Shown here: piece by piece, positions 46,580-60,027 of the stretch
How positions within the stretch are numbered: position 1 is the first letter of the stretch
How the letters are laid out: every line of letters begins with the position of its first letter
Program-made: the position numbers and the translations under genes
Notes under the pieces: generated by a model
What the model was told of the DNA's origin: nothing
Database searches by the model: none
The model's input: only the letters and a program-made list of their open reading frames with translations
Assembly: GCA_019671005.1 (NCBI GenBank)
Contig: CM033747.1
Location: 28,299,188 to 28,363,187, forward strand
Length of the DNA stretch: 64,000 nt
Reading direction: 5' to 3'
Source: Hibiscus mutabilis
Lineage: Eukaryota; Streptophyta; Magnoliopsida; Malvales; Malvaceae

Positions 46580-49002
46580 ATGCCAAGGTTAGCTAGGAAC
46601 GTGGAAAAAAGTTTGGGTTCCCGGAGTGGAAGCTCCGATGAAGACTACGTGCCGGATGTGGAGGAATCCAATGGAGGAGCTGGTCATGAAGCCAACTATT
46701 TCTCCCACTTGCACCGAGCCCTAGACCGGATTGTGAGGGCGATTCTGATGCATTCATCTACTCCTCAGGAAGCACCGGTTGAGAGGGTGTATAGGCAGGG
46801 TGCCACATATTTTCTTGGGTCGGGACAAGACAACCAGGTGAAAGTGGACCAATGGCTTCGAGACACCCGTTGGATTATAAGACAGATGAGGTTGTGGTCC
46901 GAAGATAAGTTATCCTGTGTGTTATCTTTGATCAAGAGAAACGCGAGATAATGGTGGAAAATCGTAGAGCTAGAATGTCACCCTAGCTGACCTTCTTGGG
47001 ATGACTTTCTTGATGAGTTCGAGAAGAAGTATGTGGGTGAGGCTCACGTTGACAGGTTGAGAGATCAGTTTACCCATCTTCTGCAAGGGAACCGCACCGT
47101 CTTTGAGTATGAACAAGAATTTCTGTAGCTGAGCAGATATGCGCTGGAGCTTGTGGCCACCGAGAAAATAAGGTGCAAGAGGTTCATAAAAGGGTTAAGG
47201 AAGGAGATACAAACCTATTTGACAGCTGCCCCACCCAAGGTATTTTTTGAGTTGACTGCTAGTGCAAAGTCTCTTGAGCAAGTGCAAGGTCTGACATATG
47301 GTTCTGCTAGTGGACAAAGGGGTCCTTGTCGGAGGCCTCAGAATTTCTCTAACAGCTCACAGTCTCACTCGATGAGGGATATAAACTAATGGAATCAGGG
47401 AAGAAGAGCTTCGGATTAGAGTATGAGGTCAGATCGTAGATCAGAGTCTGCCAGCTGTAGGAGGCCTAAATCATCTTCGTCTATAATGAGCCCAGATAGT
47501 TTTCAGGAGAGTGCGGGCGCACCGTCTTGTAATCAGTGTGGGCGTAGGCACCGAGGAGGGTGTTGGGGTGCAAACCGAGCTTGTTTTAAGTGTGGGTCTC
47601 AGGACCACCTTGTGAAAGATTGCCCCGATGTTACCACAGTCATTCCGGTTCAGACATCGAGGGTTTCTTATCCGGCTCAAAGGGGCTGAGGGTTCTCTAG
47701 GAGAAGGTCAAGCCAGACGACTGGCCACCATAGTAGAGGCACGTTTCAGTCCACGGTAAGGGCACCGACGAGGCAGTATGCAGTTAGAGCTTAAGAGGAT
47801 TGCGAGCCCACCGATGTGATTGCAGGTACCTTACCCTTGTTTTCTGTTCCCATTATTGTATTAGTGGATTCGTGGTCTACCCACTCCTATATCAGTAGTG
47901 GGATATCTCAGCGTTGGGGCATACCGGCTGAAGACCTATAGATAAGAGTTTGCGTGTCTAGTCCATTAGGGTCAGACGTGTTAGTAAACAAGGTGTACCA
48001 GAGGTGTCCTATCGAAGTTCAAGGTTTGATCTTCCCAGCAGATCTTATGGTTTTGTCATTCCAAGAGTTTGACGCAATCCTAGGTATGGATTGGCTTGTT
48101 GAGCACGATGCTAGTTTGGGTTGTAGGACCAAGTTGCTTGAAGCTCCGTGTGGCGGATAAATCTAAGTTAATAGTTAGAGGAGAGAGACACCCGTGCATC
48201 CCCAACGTAGTATCAGCTTTAACAGTACATAGATTAATACAGCAAGGCTGTGAGGCTTTTATGGCTCACGTGGTGCATACAAGAGTCGAGAGTCCGATCA
48301 TTGAGAGCCTCGAGACAGTTTGTGAATTTGTGGATGTCTTTCTAGAAGAGCTACCTGGATTACCACCGGATCGTGCGCTTTTGTTTCAAATTGAGGTAAT
48401 GCCCGGCATGGCACTGGTGTCTATCCCCCTTACCTGATGGCACCAACAGAAATGAGGGAGTGGAAGAAGCAAATTTAGGAATTGCTAGAGAAATGTTTCA
48501 TCTGACCAAGTGTTTCTCTTTGGGGTGTTTCGGTCTTATTTGTTAAGAAGAAGGACAGATCAATGAGAATGTGCATTGACTATATGCAGTTAAATAAGGT
48601 AACGGTGAAGAATCGCTTTCCTCTTCCCATAATAGATTATTTGTTTCACCAGTTGTGAGGTGCCCGAGTCTTCTCGAAGATAGATTTGAGATCGGGGTAC
48701 TATCAGTAGAAAGTGGTGGAAGAAGATGTCCAGAAGACCGCTTTCAGGACACAGTATGGACACTATGAGTTCTTGGTGATGCCTTTTGGGCTCACTAAAG
48801 CTCCAGCAGCATTTATAGATTTGATGAACATAATCTTTCAGCCTTATTTGGATCAATTTGTGGCGGTGTTCATCAATGATATTTTAATTTATTCACGCTC
48901 GGTTGAGGAGCACGACTACCACCTACGGGTAGTTCTTCAGACGTTGAGAGACATGTACCTCTATGCTAAGTTAAGTAAATGTGAGTTTTGGCTTTTCAAA
49001 GA
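46580..49002 (+). pseudogene. Gypsy gag-protease-RT, body 2 (truncated in RT)
   Basis: Gag MPRLARNVEKSLG runs to 46951, where a TAA replaces Glu of the REWW motif, and later resumes (FIKGLRKEIQTYLTAA). The knuckle CNQCGRRHRGGCWG...CFKCGSQDHLVKDC is intact (47529-47620). Protease-region and connection frames cover 47954-48437. RT is broken by several stops but keeps FLVMPFGLTKAPAAF; the catalytic motif reads FINDIL, with Asn in place of the first catalytic Asp. It ends at the FRS5 junction near 49003. Confidence 0.9.
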
Positions 49003-49597
49003 CAGTCTTAGCAGGCCCAAATATTTGCCTATGAGACCGAAGACAATGAACCTGGTCAGGAGGAACAAGCTCATGATTATGTTCCCTAACAAATCCAGAC
49101 ACAACCCATTTCCCAGAATCCTGCACTTTAACAGACAAAGAAGCCTTACATCCAACTCTAGTAATAGTACGAGGGCGCTTAATCCCCCTATCTTTTGTTC
49201 TTTTCTCATTCAAATTCCTAAACCCTTCTTTAGCACAAACAAACTGTCTCTGAATAATTGCTCCATTGCGTCTAGAACGACGAGAAGAACTCACACGCGT
49301 ACTAAAACCGACTCGGCGAGCATAAGAATTGTAAAAGGCCTTTGCGGCCTCTTCAGATTCAAATTCCATACCTTCATATGGCTCAAGATCCAGTCGGCCC
49401 CCTTCTGGAAGGTAAATTTCGCCGCTGCCGTTTCCAAAGCCACCTCCACTGCTATTAGAAGCAAGAAGTAAAGGAGCAGGACTATCAGCCATGTCCTCGT
49501 CAACGTCTAACCCTATATTGGCATCATCATCGCCATCTCGACCGCTGCTACCTCCTCCGCCTAAGCCAATATCGAATTCCAGAACCTCCGGGTCCAT
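48971..49597 (-). pseudogene. FRS5 5' fragment, copy 2: open 208-codon FAR1-domain frame
   Basis: From the start codon at 49597 the frame is open for 208 codons. The first about 197 match FRS5 nearly residue for residue, including the full FAR1 zinc finger (FSTRVSSSRRSRRNG, C and H residues as in the parent, GKWVVSGFVREHNHEL). The last residues (VFEKPKLTFT) come from antisense RT across the junction. It lacks the MULE core, SWIM finger and coiled coil. It has a copy of about 0.8 kb of FRS5 upstream sequence. Natural FAR1-domain-only proteins (FRF) exist, so a product could compete for DNA sites, but expression is unknown. I list it as a fragment because no transcript evidence is available. 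Confidence 0.85.
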
Positions 49598-50396
49598 TTA
49601 ATTGAAAAAAGAAATTAGTGTCGTGGAAGTGGAATTGAATTGGCCAAAAAGGAAGTAAGCTTGGACATGGTAGACATTGGAAAAGCAAGGGAAGAGTTGG
49701 GTTTTCCGGACAATAATGGAGAAATTGAGAGAAACCCTAGAATCGAGATTTTGTGAAAGGGGGATAGAAATATAGAATAGAAAAAGGGGGTAAAAGCGAA
49801 GAATGCAGTGAAACAATGGAAGTTAAAAGGGAAAACAAACTGAAAGTCTGCAAATTACGTAAAAATTAGGAAGGTTGGATTGGGATTTGCGAAATGTGTG
49901 GATTGTATTTGCTACGACTTCACGTTTTAGGGTCTATCTGTTGCTACACTCTTATCACCGTTCGATTAGAATACCATATCTTCTGGATGTATGATTGAGT
50001 AGAATAAACGTAATAATCAGAGAAGTGCGTAAAAAATTGAAGAGAGAAAAAATTGAACGATGAAAAATTAAGGTTAAAGGGAGTAAACCTAAATTAGTAA
50101 TATTATCTATATTTTTTCATTAATTTTATTTTCAAAGTTATTCAATTATATTAATTTTATTTTTTGATCGACGTTGACCGTTAACATGCTAGCGTGGCGG
50201 TTTACTGTGCTAACGTGGCAGTACATATGTGATGACGATGTAACATAAAGTTGAGTTGATTTTTTTAACGAGTTCGAGGGCATAATTAGACTTTTTTGCC
50301 GAGTTCAGGGGTATATTTGATTTTAATTGAAAGTTTGGTAACTTATTTAATATTCAAGATAAAAAAGAAATTATAAAAAATTAAAAATATTTATAA
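49598..50396 (-). repeat. Second copy of the FRS5 upstream region
   Basis: Colinear with 36969-37756 and 43264-44064, ending in TTTATAA before LTR 3. It could supply a promoter to the open 208-codon frame. Confidence 0.92.
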
Positions 50397-52755
50397 TGTA
50401 ACGACCCGAGTTTTGGGAACCCGAGCGTCGGGTTAACCCGAGGCATGGGTCTCGTATTTGGGTCATGTTGTTGGGCCTAAAACCTTGGTGGGTTGGTTCT
50501 GATTTTGGGCTTGAGTTTTGGGGTCTTTGAGAGGGGCTTTGTGGTAATTTCATAAATGCAGAAAAGGATGAGAGGTGAGGAGTTATGGGTTGCAGGCTTT
50601 GTAAGATTGATGAAGTCATTTTGTCTCTTCCCACCATCTTCATATTCTCTCCTCTAGGAGTTTGAAGGAAAAACTCTACCTTTGTTAGTTTTGTGTTGAA
50701 ATCTCGGATTGGGGTAGAAAGGAAAGTTGCTAAGTGTTCAAGGATCTACAACCCAAGGTAAGTTTGCTTGAAATGGTAGAGAAAAGGGTTTTGGTGGAGG
50801 GTTTGGAGTAAGAACGAGAATGATGTTTTTAATCTAATTTCTTGTTGTTAAATCGTCTTTTAAGCTCCTTTTAATCTCCAAACCATCTCTTAACTTGTTT
50901 ACAATAATTCCTTGTAGTTAAGGAGGTTGGGGATTGTTCAAAGGCTCAAGGGAAGAAAAAAGCTTGAAGTGAAAGGTTGAGGGCTTTCCTCAGTTGTAAG
51001 TCGAGGTTATAACACTTCTAACATCAATGTGTTTATGTGCATCATCATTTTGCTATGTGTTGTTTGATATATGGTGTTTTGATACTTTATAGCTTGGATG
51101 ATCATCAATGGTGAATCTTGTAATTGTTGATGTTTAAGGGTAAAAATGGCTAGAAACTCACTTAATGACTTCAAATAACGTGTAGGAACGTTTTGGGACT
51201 TAACAATGGTGATTGAGGGAGGGTTTGGCACAATCCCGAGCTTCAGGTTTTGAAATCGGGGCTCGAGTACCTGTACGAGGAGGTTGCGTATCAGTACTCC
51301 TTCGTAACTCAGGGGTCGAATTGTGAGAGGCGTACCGGTACGCCTCTCCGCGTATCAATACCCCTCGTTAGAACAAAATTCCAATGAGGCTTTGGTGTAC
51401 CGGTACGCTCAGGGTGTACCGGTACCCACTATTGCATTGCCTAGAAAGGCTTTGCGTACCGGTACGCTAGAGTAAGCGTATCAGTACGGGTAAGGATCGG
51501 TACGGGGCGATCCCAGTACTGATATAAGGTACCGGTACGAAACGTAGCGTACCGGTACGGGGCAAAGGCCAAATTCTTTCGAAGCTAAATAGCATATCGA
51601 TACTCATCGTAGAGTATCAATTCCTAGAGGGGAGTACCGATACTCACCTTAGAGTATCGATACTCGATGTGGAATCTGCCCAAGTTTTTACGTTTTGAGT
51701 TTGGGGGTTTTATAAATTGTGGTAATAGTTCTAATGGGTCCCTTATGATAAGAAATAACTGGTAAAATCGAGAATGTATGTTCCTCTTTGCTTATATGGT
51801 TTAAATGGTTAGTTGAGTATTGAAATGAAAGTAAATTGCTTGGTAAGCGAGTTTTAGGGATCCTTGGTGGATCATTTGTGGCCGTGCTAGGTAAAGGCAC
51901 TTGTTTGGTTATGAGTCCTTGTTTGATGGGATCAGGATACCCAGTGAGTGAGTGTTGCAACACATGAAGGCCATTCGATATGAGATTCTGGGTGATGAAT
52001 TGAAGGCCATCCGATGTGAGATTCCGGGTGATGATATTTGCTCGATGCGAGATTCCGAGCCCCGCTCGATGTGAGATTCTTAGCGAAGACTCGATGTTAG
52101 ATTTCGAGTATACCGCTCGATGCGAGATTCTGAGCAGCTCTATGTGAGATTCTGAGAATGGGTGGGTCTCCTAGTATCGGGTGACATTGGGCTTCACTCC
52201 TGGTTTGTTTACTTTTATGTTGTTGTTGTTGAGATGTTGTTTGTTTATAGCATGTGTTTAGGCGGTTATGGTAACGCCAATGCTTTATCCTATCTTGACA
52301 TAACATTTCATAGAATACTCTTAATTATGATTCACCTGAAGTATGGTCGAGTGGTTGTGTATCCACTGAGCTTTGTTATCTCAGCATTCGGAATCGTTGT
52401 TTCCGTTCGCATGTTGATAGATAGTTCAAGCGTAGCGGAGCACCATCGAAGCGAGGATCCAGCATTGGCCTTTTGGTAGAGTACAAGTACTTAGATGTAG
52501 TAGGCTATGTATTCATATGACCCTACGTATTTGTAACTCTATTTGATTTAACTTGTATTGGTCAACTATTTTATTACTGTATATGGAGCTCTTTTAACTA
52601 TTTTGAATGTTTTTAAGTAAGCATGGATTTTAATGCTTTGGTCATGACATGTTTAGATGTTTGAGATTGGTTTTACTGGTTTTAAAAATGAAAATTTTTA
52701 TGGGGGTGGTTCAGGCTTGTGGCCCAATTGCAGCATCCGGGTCGAGGGTGTTATA
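50397..52755 (+). repeat. LTR 3 of the gypsy block
   Basis: 2359 bp, TGTAACGACCCGAG to GGTGTTATA (last C changed to T). Same internal repeat sets as LTR 1. Confidence 0.95.
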
Positions 52756-52921
52756 TTTTGGTATCAGAGCCTAGGTTTAGTCGGTTCTAGGAAGTCCCCG
52801 GGGGAGTTTAGTGTGGTAAATACGTGTCTAGCGGATACATGCCCATAAGTCAAAGTCATACTTGGATTAAGCTAGATTTTCGATGGTGTACTCATGTTGT
52901 TTGGTTGCGCAGAGTTGAACC

Positions 52922-55900
52922 ATGCCAAGGAGAGCTAGGAACGTAGAAGAAAGTTTGGGTTCCTGGGGTGGAAGCTCCGATGATGACTACGTGCCGGATG
53001 TGGATGAGTCCGATGGAGGAGCTATTCATGAACCTAACTATTTCTCCCACTTGCACCGAGCCCTAGACCGGATTGTGAGGGCGATTCTGAGGTATTCTTC
53101 TACCCCTCGGGAAGCACCGGTTGAGAGGGTGCGTAGGCAGGATGCCACCAATTTTCTTGGGTCGGGACAAGACAACCCGGTGAAAGCGAACCAATGGCTT
53201 CGAGACACCTGTTGGATTATGAGACAGATGAGGTTGTGGTCTGAAGATAAGTTATCATGTGTGTTATCTTTTCTTAAGGGAAGCGCGAGAGAATGGTGGA
53301 AAATCGTAGAACTAGAATGTCACCCTAGCTGACCTTCTTGGGATGACTTTCTTGATGAGTTCAAGAAGAAGTATGTGGGTGAGGCTCACGTTGATAGGTT
53401 GAGAGACCAGTTTACCCACCTTGTGCAAGGGAACCGCACCGTCTTTGAGTATGTACAAGAATTTCTATAGGTGAGCAGGTATGCGCCGGAGCTTGTGGCC
53501 ACCGAGAAAATAAGGTGCAAGAGGTTCATAAAAGGGTTGAGGAATGAGATACAAACTTATTTGACAGCTGCCCCACCCAAGGTATTTTCTAAGCTGACTG
53601 CTAATGTAAAGTCTCTTGAGCAAGTGCAAGGTTTGGCATATGGTTCTGCTAGTGGACAAGGGGGTCCTAGTGGGAGGCCTCAAAATTTCTCTGACAGCTC
53701 ACAGTCTCACTCGAGGAGGGATAAAAACTAATGGAATCAGGGAAGAGGAACTTCGAATCAGAGTATGAGGTCAGATCGTATATCATAGTCTGCCAGCCGT
53801 AGGAGGCCTACATCATCTTCGTCTATGATGAAGCCAGATAGTTCTCAAAAGAGTACATGCGCACCGTCTTGTAATCAGTGTGGGCGTAGGCACCGAGGAG
53901 AGTATTGGGGTACAAACCGAGCTTGCTTTGAGTGTGGGTCTCAGGACCACCTTGTGAAAAATTGCCCCGTTGTTACCACAGTCGTTCCGGTTCAGGCATC
54001 GAGGGTTTCTTATCCGGCTCAGAGGGGCTGAGGGTTCTCTAGGAGAGGGTCAAGCCAGGCGACTGACCACCAGAGTAGAGGCACGTTTCAGTCCACGGTA
54101 AGGGCACCATAGAGGCAGTATGCAGTTAGAGCTCAAGAGGATTACAATCACACCGATGTGACTGCAGGTACCTTTTCATTGTTTTCTGTTACCATTATTG
54201 CATTAGTGGATTCAGGGTCTATCCACTCCTATATCCGTAGTGGGATATCTCAGAGTTGGGGAATACCGGCTGAAGACCTAGAGATAGGAGTTTGTGTGTC
54301 TAGTCCATTAGGGTCAGACGTGTTAGTAAACAAGGTGTAATGGAGGTGTCCTATCGAAGTTCAAGGTTTGATCTTCCCAGCGGATCTTATGGTTTTGTCG
54401 TTCCAAGAGTTTGACGCAATCCTAGGTATGGATTGGCTTGTTGAGCACGATGCTAGTTTGGGTTATAGGACCAAGTGCTTGAAGCTCCGTGTGGCGGATG
54501 GATCTAAGTTAATAGTTAGAGAAGATAGACACTCGTGCATCGCCAACGTAGTATCGGCTTTAACAGTACATAGATTAATACAACAATGTTGTGAGGCTTT
54601 TATGGCTCACGTGGTTCATACAAGAGTCGAGAGTCCGACCATTGAGAGTCTCAAGACAGTTTGTGAATTTGTGGATGTCTTTCTGGATGAGCTACCTGGA
54701 TTACCACCGGATCGTGCGCTTGAGTTTCGAATTCAGGTAATGTCTGGCACGACACCGGTGTTTATCCCCCTTACCAGATGACAGCAACAGAAATGAGGAA
54801 GTTGAAGAAGCAAATTCAGGAATTACTAGAGAAAGGTTTCATCTGACCAAGTGTTTCTCTTTGGGGTGCTCCGGTCTTATTTGTTAAGAAGAATGACGAA
54901 TCAATGAGAATGTGCATTGACTATCGACAGTTAAATAAGGTAACAGTGAAGAATCACTTTCCTCTTCCTAGAATAGATGATTTGTTTGACCGGTTGCGAG
55001 GTGCTCGAGTCTTCTCGAAGATAGATTTGAGATTGGGGTACTATCAGTTGAAAGTGGTGGAAGAAGATGTCCAGAAGACCGCTTTCAGGATGCGGTATGG
55101 ACACTATGAGTTCTTGGTGATGCCTTTTGGGCTCACTAATGCTCCAGCAGCATTTATAGATTTGATGAACATAATCTTCCAGCCTTATTTGGATCAATTT
55201 GTGGCGGTGTTCATCGATGACATTCTAGTTTATTCGCGTTCGGTTGAGGAGCACGACTACCACCTGCGGGTAGTTCTTCAGACGTTGAAAGACATGTGTC
55301 TCTATGCAAAGTTCAGTAAATGTGAGTTTTGGTTTTTCGAAGACAAAGTCTTAGCAGACCCAGATATTTGCCTATGAGACCGAAGACAATGAACCTGGTC
55401 AGGAGGAACAAGCTCATGATTATGTTCCCTAACAAATCCAGACACAACCCATTTCCCAGAATCCTGCAGTTTAACAGACAAAGAAGTCTTACATCTAACT
55501 CTAGTAATAGTACAAGGGCGTTTAATCTCCCTATATTTTGTTCTTTTCTCATTCAAATTTCTAAACCCTTCTTTAGCATAAACAAACTGTCTTTTGGGCC
55601 GTATTGTGGCGGCATATGGGATCTGCGTTGACCCTCAGAAGATTCAAGCAATAGTAGAGTAGAAACCACCCAAAAATGTCTTAGAGGTCCGAAACTTTCT
55701 TGGACTGACGGGATATTATCGACTGTTTGTTAAGGGTTTTTCAATCTTAGCTGCCCCGCTGACCAAGTTACTTCAGAAGGGAGTGCCATTTGTATGGAAT
55801 GAGAAAAGACAACATTGTTTTGAGCAGTTGAAGGCCTACCTTACCGAGGCTCCGGTTCTAACGCAACCTGAACTAAAAAAGATTATGTGGTGTTTAGTGA

Positions 55901-57755
55901 TGCGTCCTTGAATGGACTTGGATGTGTTCTTATGCAATAGGGTAAAGTGGTTGCCTACGCCTCGAGGCAACTTAAACCTCATGAACAGAATTACCCTACC
56001 CATGATTTGGAGCTGGCCGCAGTGATCTTTGCTTTGAAGATTTGAAGACACTGTCTCTACGGGGAGAAGTGTTACATCTATACGGATCATAAGAGTTTAA
56101 AGTATATTCTCACCCAGAAAGAGTTGAATTTGAGGCAGCATCGGCGGATCAATTTGCTAAAAGATTACGACTGTGTTATTGAGTACCATCTGGGTAAGGC
56201 AAATGTAGTGGCGGATGCCTTGAGCCGTAAGTCGATGTCTGATTTAAGAGCTATGTTTGCCCGCTTGAGAATGACCAAGGATAGTGGGCTTTTAGATGAG
56301 CTCAGAGTTGAGCCCACGTTGGTACAAGAAATAAGGAGGAGTCATGCTCTGGATGAAGATTTAGTGGCTCAAATTGAGGCAGTTTAGAGAGGCGATACCT
56401 CAGATTTTGAAGTACGAGATGAGTACTTGTACTTTAGGGGTAGGTTGTATGTTCCGGCCTTAGAAGATTTGAGGGATCGTATTTTACGGGAGGCACACTG
56501 TAGTCCTTTCACTATGCATTCGGGAAGTAACAAGATGTACCAAGATCTTCGACCTTATTATTGGTGGCTGGGCATGAAGATGGATATTTTCGAGTTTGTG
56601 GCGAGATGCTTAGCTTGCCAAGAAGTGAAGGTAGAACATCAAGTTCTATCAGGGTTACTACAGCCGATTCATATTCCACAATAGAAGTGGGATCATGTCA
56701 CCATGGATTTTGTGACGGGATTGCCGATGACTCAAAGGAAGCATGATGCGATATGAGTAATAGTGGATCGTTTGACCAAGTCTGCTCATTTTCAGCTTGT
56801 GTGCATGGATTTCACCTTGGAGCGGTTAGCTCAATTGTACATCAAGGAGATAATGAGGTTGCATGGAGTGCCATCTTCGATCATATCGGATAGGGATCCG
56901 CAGTTCACAACAAGGTTGTGGAAGAAGATTCATAGTGCCTTAGACACCAACCTGTATTTTAGTACGGCTTTTCATCCTCAGACCGATGGCCAGTCTGAGC
57001 GAGTTATTCAGATTCTCGAGGACATGCTTCAGTGTTGTGCCGTAGATTTTGAAAGAAGTTGGGAAGAACAGTTATCGTTGGTTGAGTTTGCGTACAACAA
57101 CAATTATCAATCAAGCATCAAGATGGCCCATTTCGAAGCCTTTTATGGCCGTAGATGTAGAACACCCTTGTGTTGGACCGAACTTAATGAGAGAAGGATC
57201 GTGGGATCTGATTTAGTTAGACAAACTGAAGAGAAGGTTCGAATTTTCAAGGAAAGATTGCAAGTGGCCTTTGATTGACAAAAGGCTTACGCGGATAGGA
57301 AGTGCAAGCATATCGAGTATGAGGTTGGTGAAAAAGTGTTCTTGAAGGTATCGCCATGGAAGGGGATAATCCATTTTGGGCGAAACGGTAAATTGAGCCT
57401 GAGGTACATTGGACCATAGGAAGTGATCGAGAGGATCAGACCAGTAGCATATCGACTAGCTTTGCCTCCGGAGTTAGCACTTATCCACGATGTTTTCCAT
57501 GTATCCATGTTGAGACGTTATCTTTCAGATCATTCGCATGTTTTATCGCTCGAAAAAGAGGAGGTTGACACGGATTTGACATATGAAGAAGAGCCAGTGA
57601 GAGTGCTTGATAGGGGATTTAAAGAGCTTCGTAACAAGTGTATACCTCTCGTAAAGATGTTGTGGAGAAACCATAGAGTTGAAGAGGCAACTTGGGAGGT
57701 CGAGGCTGAGATGAGAGAGCTCTACCCGTATCTTTTTCCACCAGGTAAATTTTGA
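52922..57755 (+). pseudogene. Gypsy gag-pol, body 3, full domain set but interrupted by FRS5 insert
   Basis: Order: gag from MPRRARNVEESLG (52922), with a stop after ELECHPS; FIKGLRNEIQTYLTAA; CCHC knuckle (53870-53970); protease with IALVDSGSIHSYI (54158-54340); RT 54780-55343 with KIDLRLGYYQL, FLVMPFGLTNAPAAF, FIDDIL; the FRS5 insert 55344-55592; RT end LLGRIVAAYGICVDPQKI; RNase H remnants ending VVADALSRKS (56235); integrase H2C2 part (HSGSNKMYQDL, CLACQEVK) and core (DRLTKSAHF, IISDRDPQF, FHPQTDGQSERV); and a chromodomain-like tail ending PYLFPPGKF (57755). Many single stops remain. This is the only body with RNase H and integrase, so it holds the 3' half of the original element. Confidence 0.92.
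55344..55592 (-). pseudogene. Captured 249-bp FRS5 piece inside RT, copy 3
   Basis: Corresponds to native 36372-36620 with scattered substitutions, antisense to pol. Pol sequence resumes directly on both sides: EFWFFEDKV to the left and LLGRIVAAYG to the right. The left join shares CAAAGTCT-type bases between pol and FRS5, and the right join shares GTCT. It does not extend to the FRS5 start codon or flank, unlike the other two copies. Confidence 0.92.
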
Positions 57756-57765
57756 GGACAAAATT

Positions 57766-57784
57766 TTCTTTAAGGGGGGAGAGT
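57766..57784 (+). other. Polypurine tract before LTR 4
   Basis: TTCTTTAAGGGGGGAGAGT directly precedes LTR 4, the usual plus-strand primer position. No equivalent precedes LTRs 2 and 3, which follow FRS5 upstream DNA instead. Confidence 0.85.
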
Positions 57785-60027
57785 TGTAACGACCTGAGTA
57801 TTGGAAACCCGAGCGTCGGGCTAACCCGAGGCATAGGCCTCATGTTTGGGTCATGTTGTTGGGCCTAAAACCTTGGTGGGTTGGTTTTGGTTTTGGGCTT
57901 GAGTTATGGGGTTTTTGAGAGGGGCTTTATGGTAATTTCATAATTGAATAAAATGATGAGAGGTGATGAGTTATGGGCTGCATGCTTTGTAAGTTTGAAG
58001 GAAAAACACCACCTTTGTTAGTTTTATGTTGAAATCTCGGATTAGGGCAGAAGGGAAAGTTGCTAAGTGTTCAAGGATCTACAACCCAAGGTAAGTTTTG
58101 CTTGAAATGGTAGAGAAAGAGGTTTTGGTGGGGGTTTTGGAGTGAGAACGAGAATGGTGTTTTTAATCCCATATCTTGTTGTTAAATCGTCTTTTAAGCT
58201 CCTTTTAATCTCCAAACCATGTTGTAACTCGTTTGCAACACTTCCTTGTAGTTAAGGAGGTTGGGGATTGTTCAAAGGCTCAAGGGAAGAAGAAAGCTTG
58301 AAGTGAAAGGTTAAGGGTTTTTCTCAGTTATAAGACGAGGTTAGTACACTTCTAACTTCTATGTGTTCATGTGCATCATCATTTTAGTATGTGTTGCTTG
58401 ATATATGGTGTTTTGATACTTTAGAGCTTGGATGATCATCAATGGTGAAACTTGTAATTGTTGATGTTTAAGGGTAAAAATGGCTAGAAACTCACTTAAT
58501 GACTTCCAAATAACGTGTATGAACGTTTTGGGACTTAACCATGGTGGTTGAGGGAGGGTTTGGCACAATCTCAAGCTCCAGGTTTTAAAATCGGGGCTCG
58601 AGTACCTGTACGAGGTGGTTGCGTATCGGTACTCCTTCGTAACTCATGGGTTCAATTGTGAGAGGTGTACCGGTACGCCTCTCTGCGTATCGATACCCAT
58701 CGTTAGAGTATAATTCCAATGAGGCTTTGGTGTACCGGTACGCTCAGGGCGTATCGGTACCCACTGTTGCATTGCCTAGAAAGGCTTTGCGTACCGGTAC
58801 GCTAGAGTAAGCGTATCGGTATGGGTAAAGATCGGTACGGGGCGATCCAGTATCAATATGGGGTACCGGTACGGAACGTAACATATCGGTACGGGGCAAG
58901 GGCCAAATTCTTTCGAAGCTAAATGGTGTATCGATACTCATCATGAAGTATCGATACCTAGATGGGAGTACCGATACTCACCTTAGAGTATCGATACTCG
59001 CTGGGCAATCTGCCCAAGTTTTTATGTTTTGAGTTTGGGGGTTTTATAAATTGTGATAATGGTTCTAATGGGTCCCTTATGATATGAAATGACTGGTAAA
59101 ATCGAGAATGTATGTTCCTCTTTGCTTATATGGATTAAATGGTTAGTTGAGTATTGAAATGAAAGTAAATTGCTTGGTAAGTGAGTTTTAGGGATCCTTG
59201 GTGGATCATTTGTGGTCATGCCAGGTAAGGGCACTTGTTTGGTTATGAGTCCTTGTTTGATGGGATCCGGATACCCAGTGAGTGAGTGTCGCAACACATG
59301 AAGGCCATCCGATGTGAGATTCCGGATGATAATATTTGCTCGATGCGAGATTCCGAGCCCCGCTCGATGTGAGATTCCGAATATATCGCTCGATGCGAGA
59401 TTTTGAGCAACTCGATGTGAGATTCTGAGCATGGGTAGGTCTCCCAGTGTCGGGTGACATTGCGCCTCGCTCCTGGTTTGTTTACTTTTATGTTGTTGTT
59501 GTTGAGGTGCTGTTTGTTTATAGCATGTGTTTAGGCGGTTATGGTAACACCAATGCTTTATCCTATCTTGGCATCACATTTCATAGCATGCTCTTAATTA
59601 TGATTCACCTGAAGCATGGTTGAGTGGTTGTGTATCCATAGAGCTTTGTTAGTTCAACGTTTGAAATCGTTGTTTCCGTTCGCAGGTTGATAGATAGTTC
59701 GAGCGTAGTGGAGCACCATCGAAGGGAGGATCTAACATTGGCCTTTTGGTATAGTACAAGTACTTAGATGTAGTGGGCTATGTATTCGTATGACCCTACG
59801 TATTTGTAACTCTATTTGATTTAACTTGTATTGGTCAACTATTTTATTACTGTATCTGGAGCTCCTTTAACTATTTTGAATGTTTTTAAGTAAGCATGGA
59901 TTTTAATGCTTTGGTTATGACATGTTGGATGTTTAAGATTGGTTTTACTGGTTTTAAAAGTGAAAATTTTTATGGGAGTGGTTCGGACTTGTGGCCCAAT
60001 TGCAGCATCCGGGTCGAGGGTGTTACA
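57785..60027 (+). repeat. LTR 4 of the gypsy block (true 3' LTR)
   Basis: 2243 bp, TGTAACGACCTGAG to GGTGTTACA, then TATAA. About 100 bp shorter than the others because of a deletion near 57990 and a shorter GATGTGAGATTC repeat set. Confidence 0.95.

Noticed and set aside
48713..49471. 252-codon plus-strand frame joining RT to sequence antisense to FRS5
   Set aside because: The second half is only the reverse strand of the FRS5 fragment; the fused frame is a by-product of the junction.
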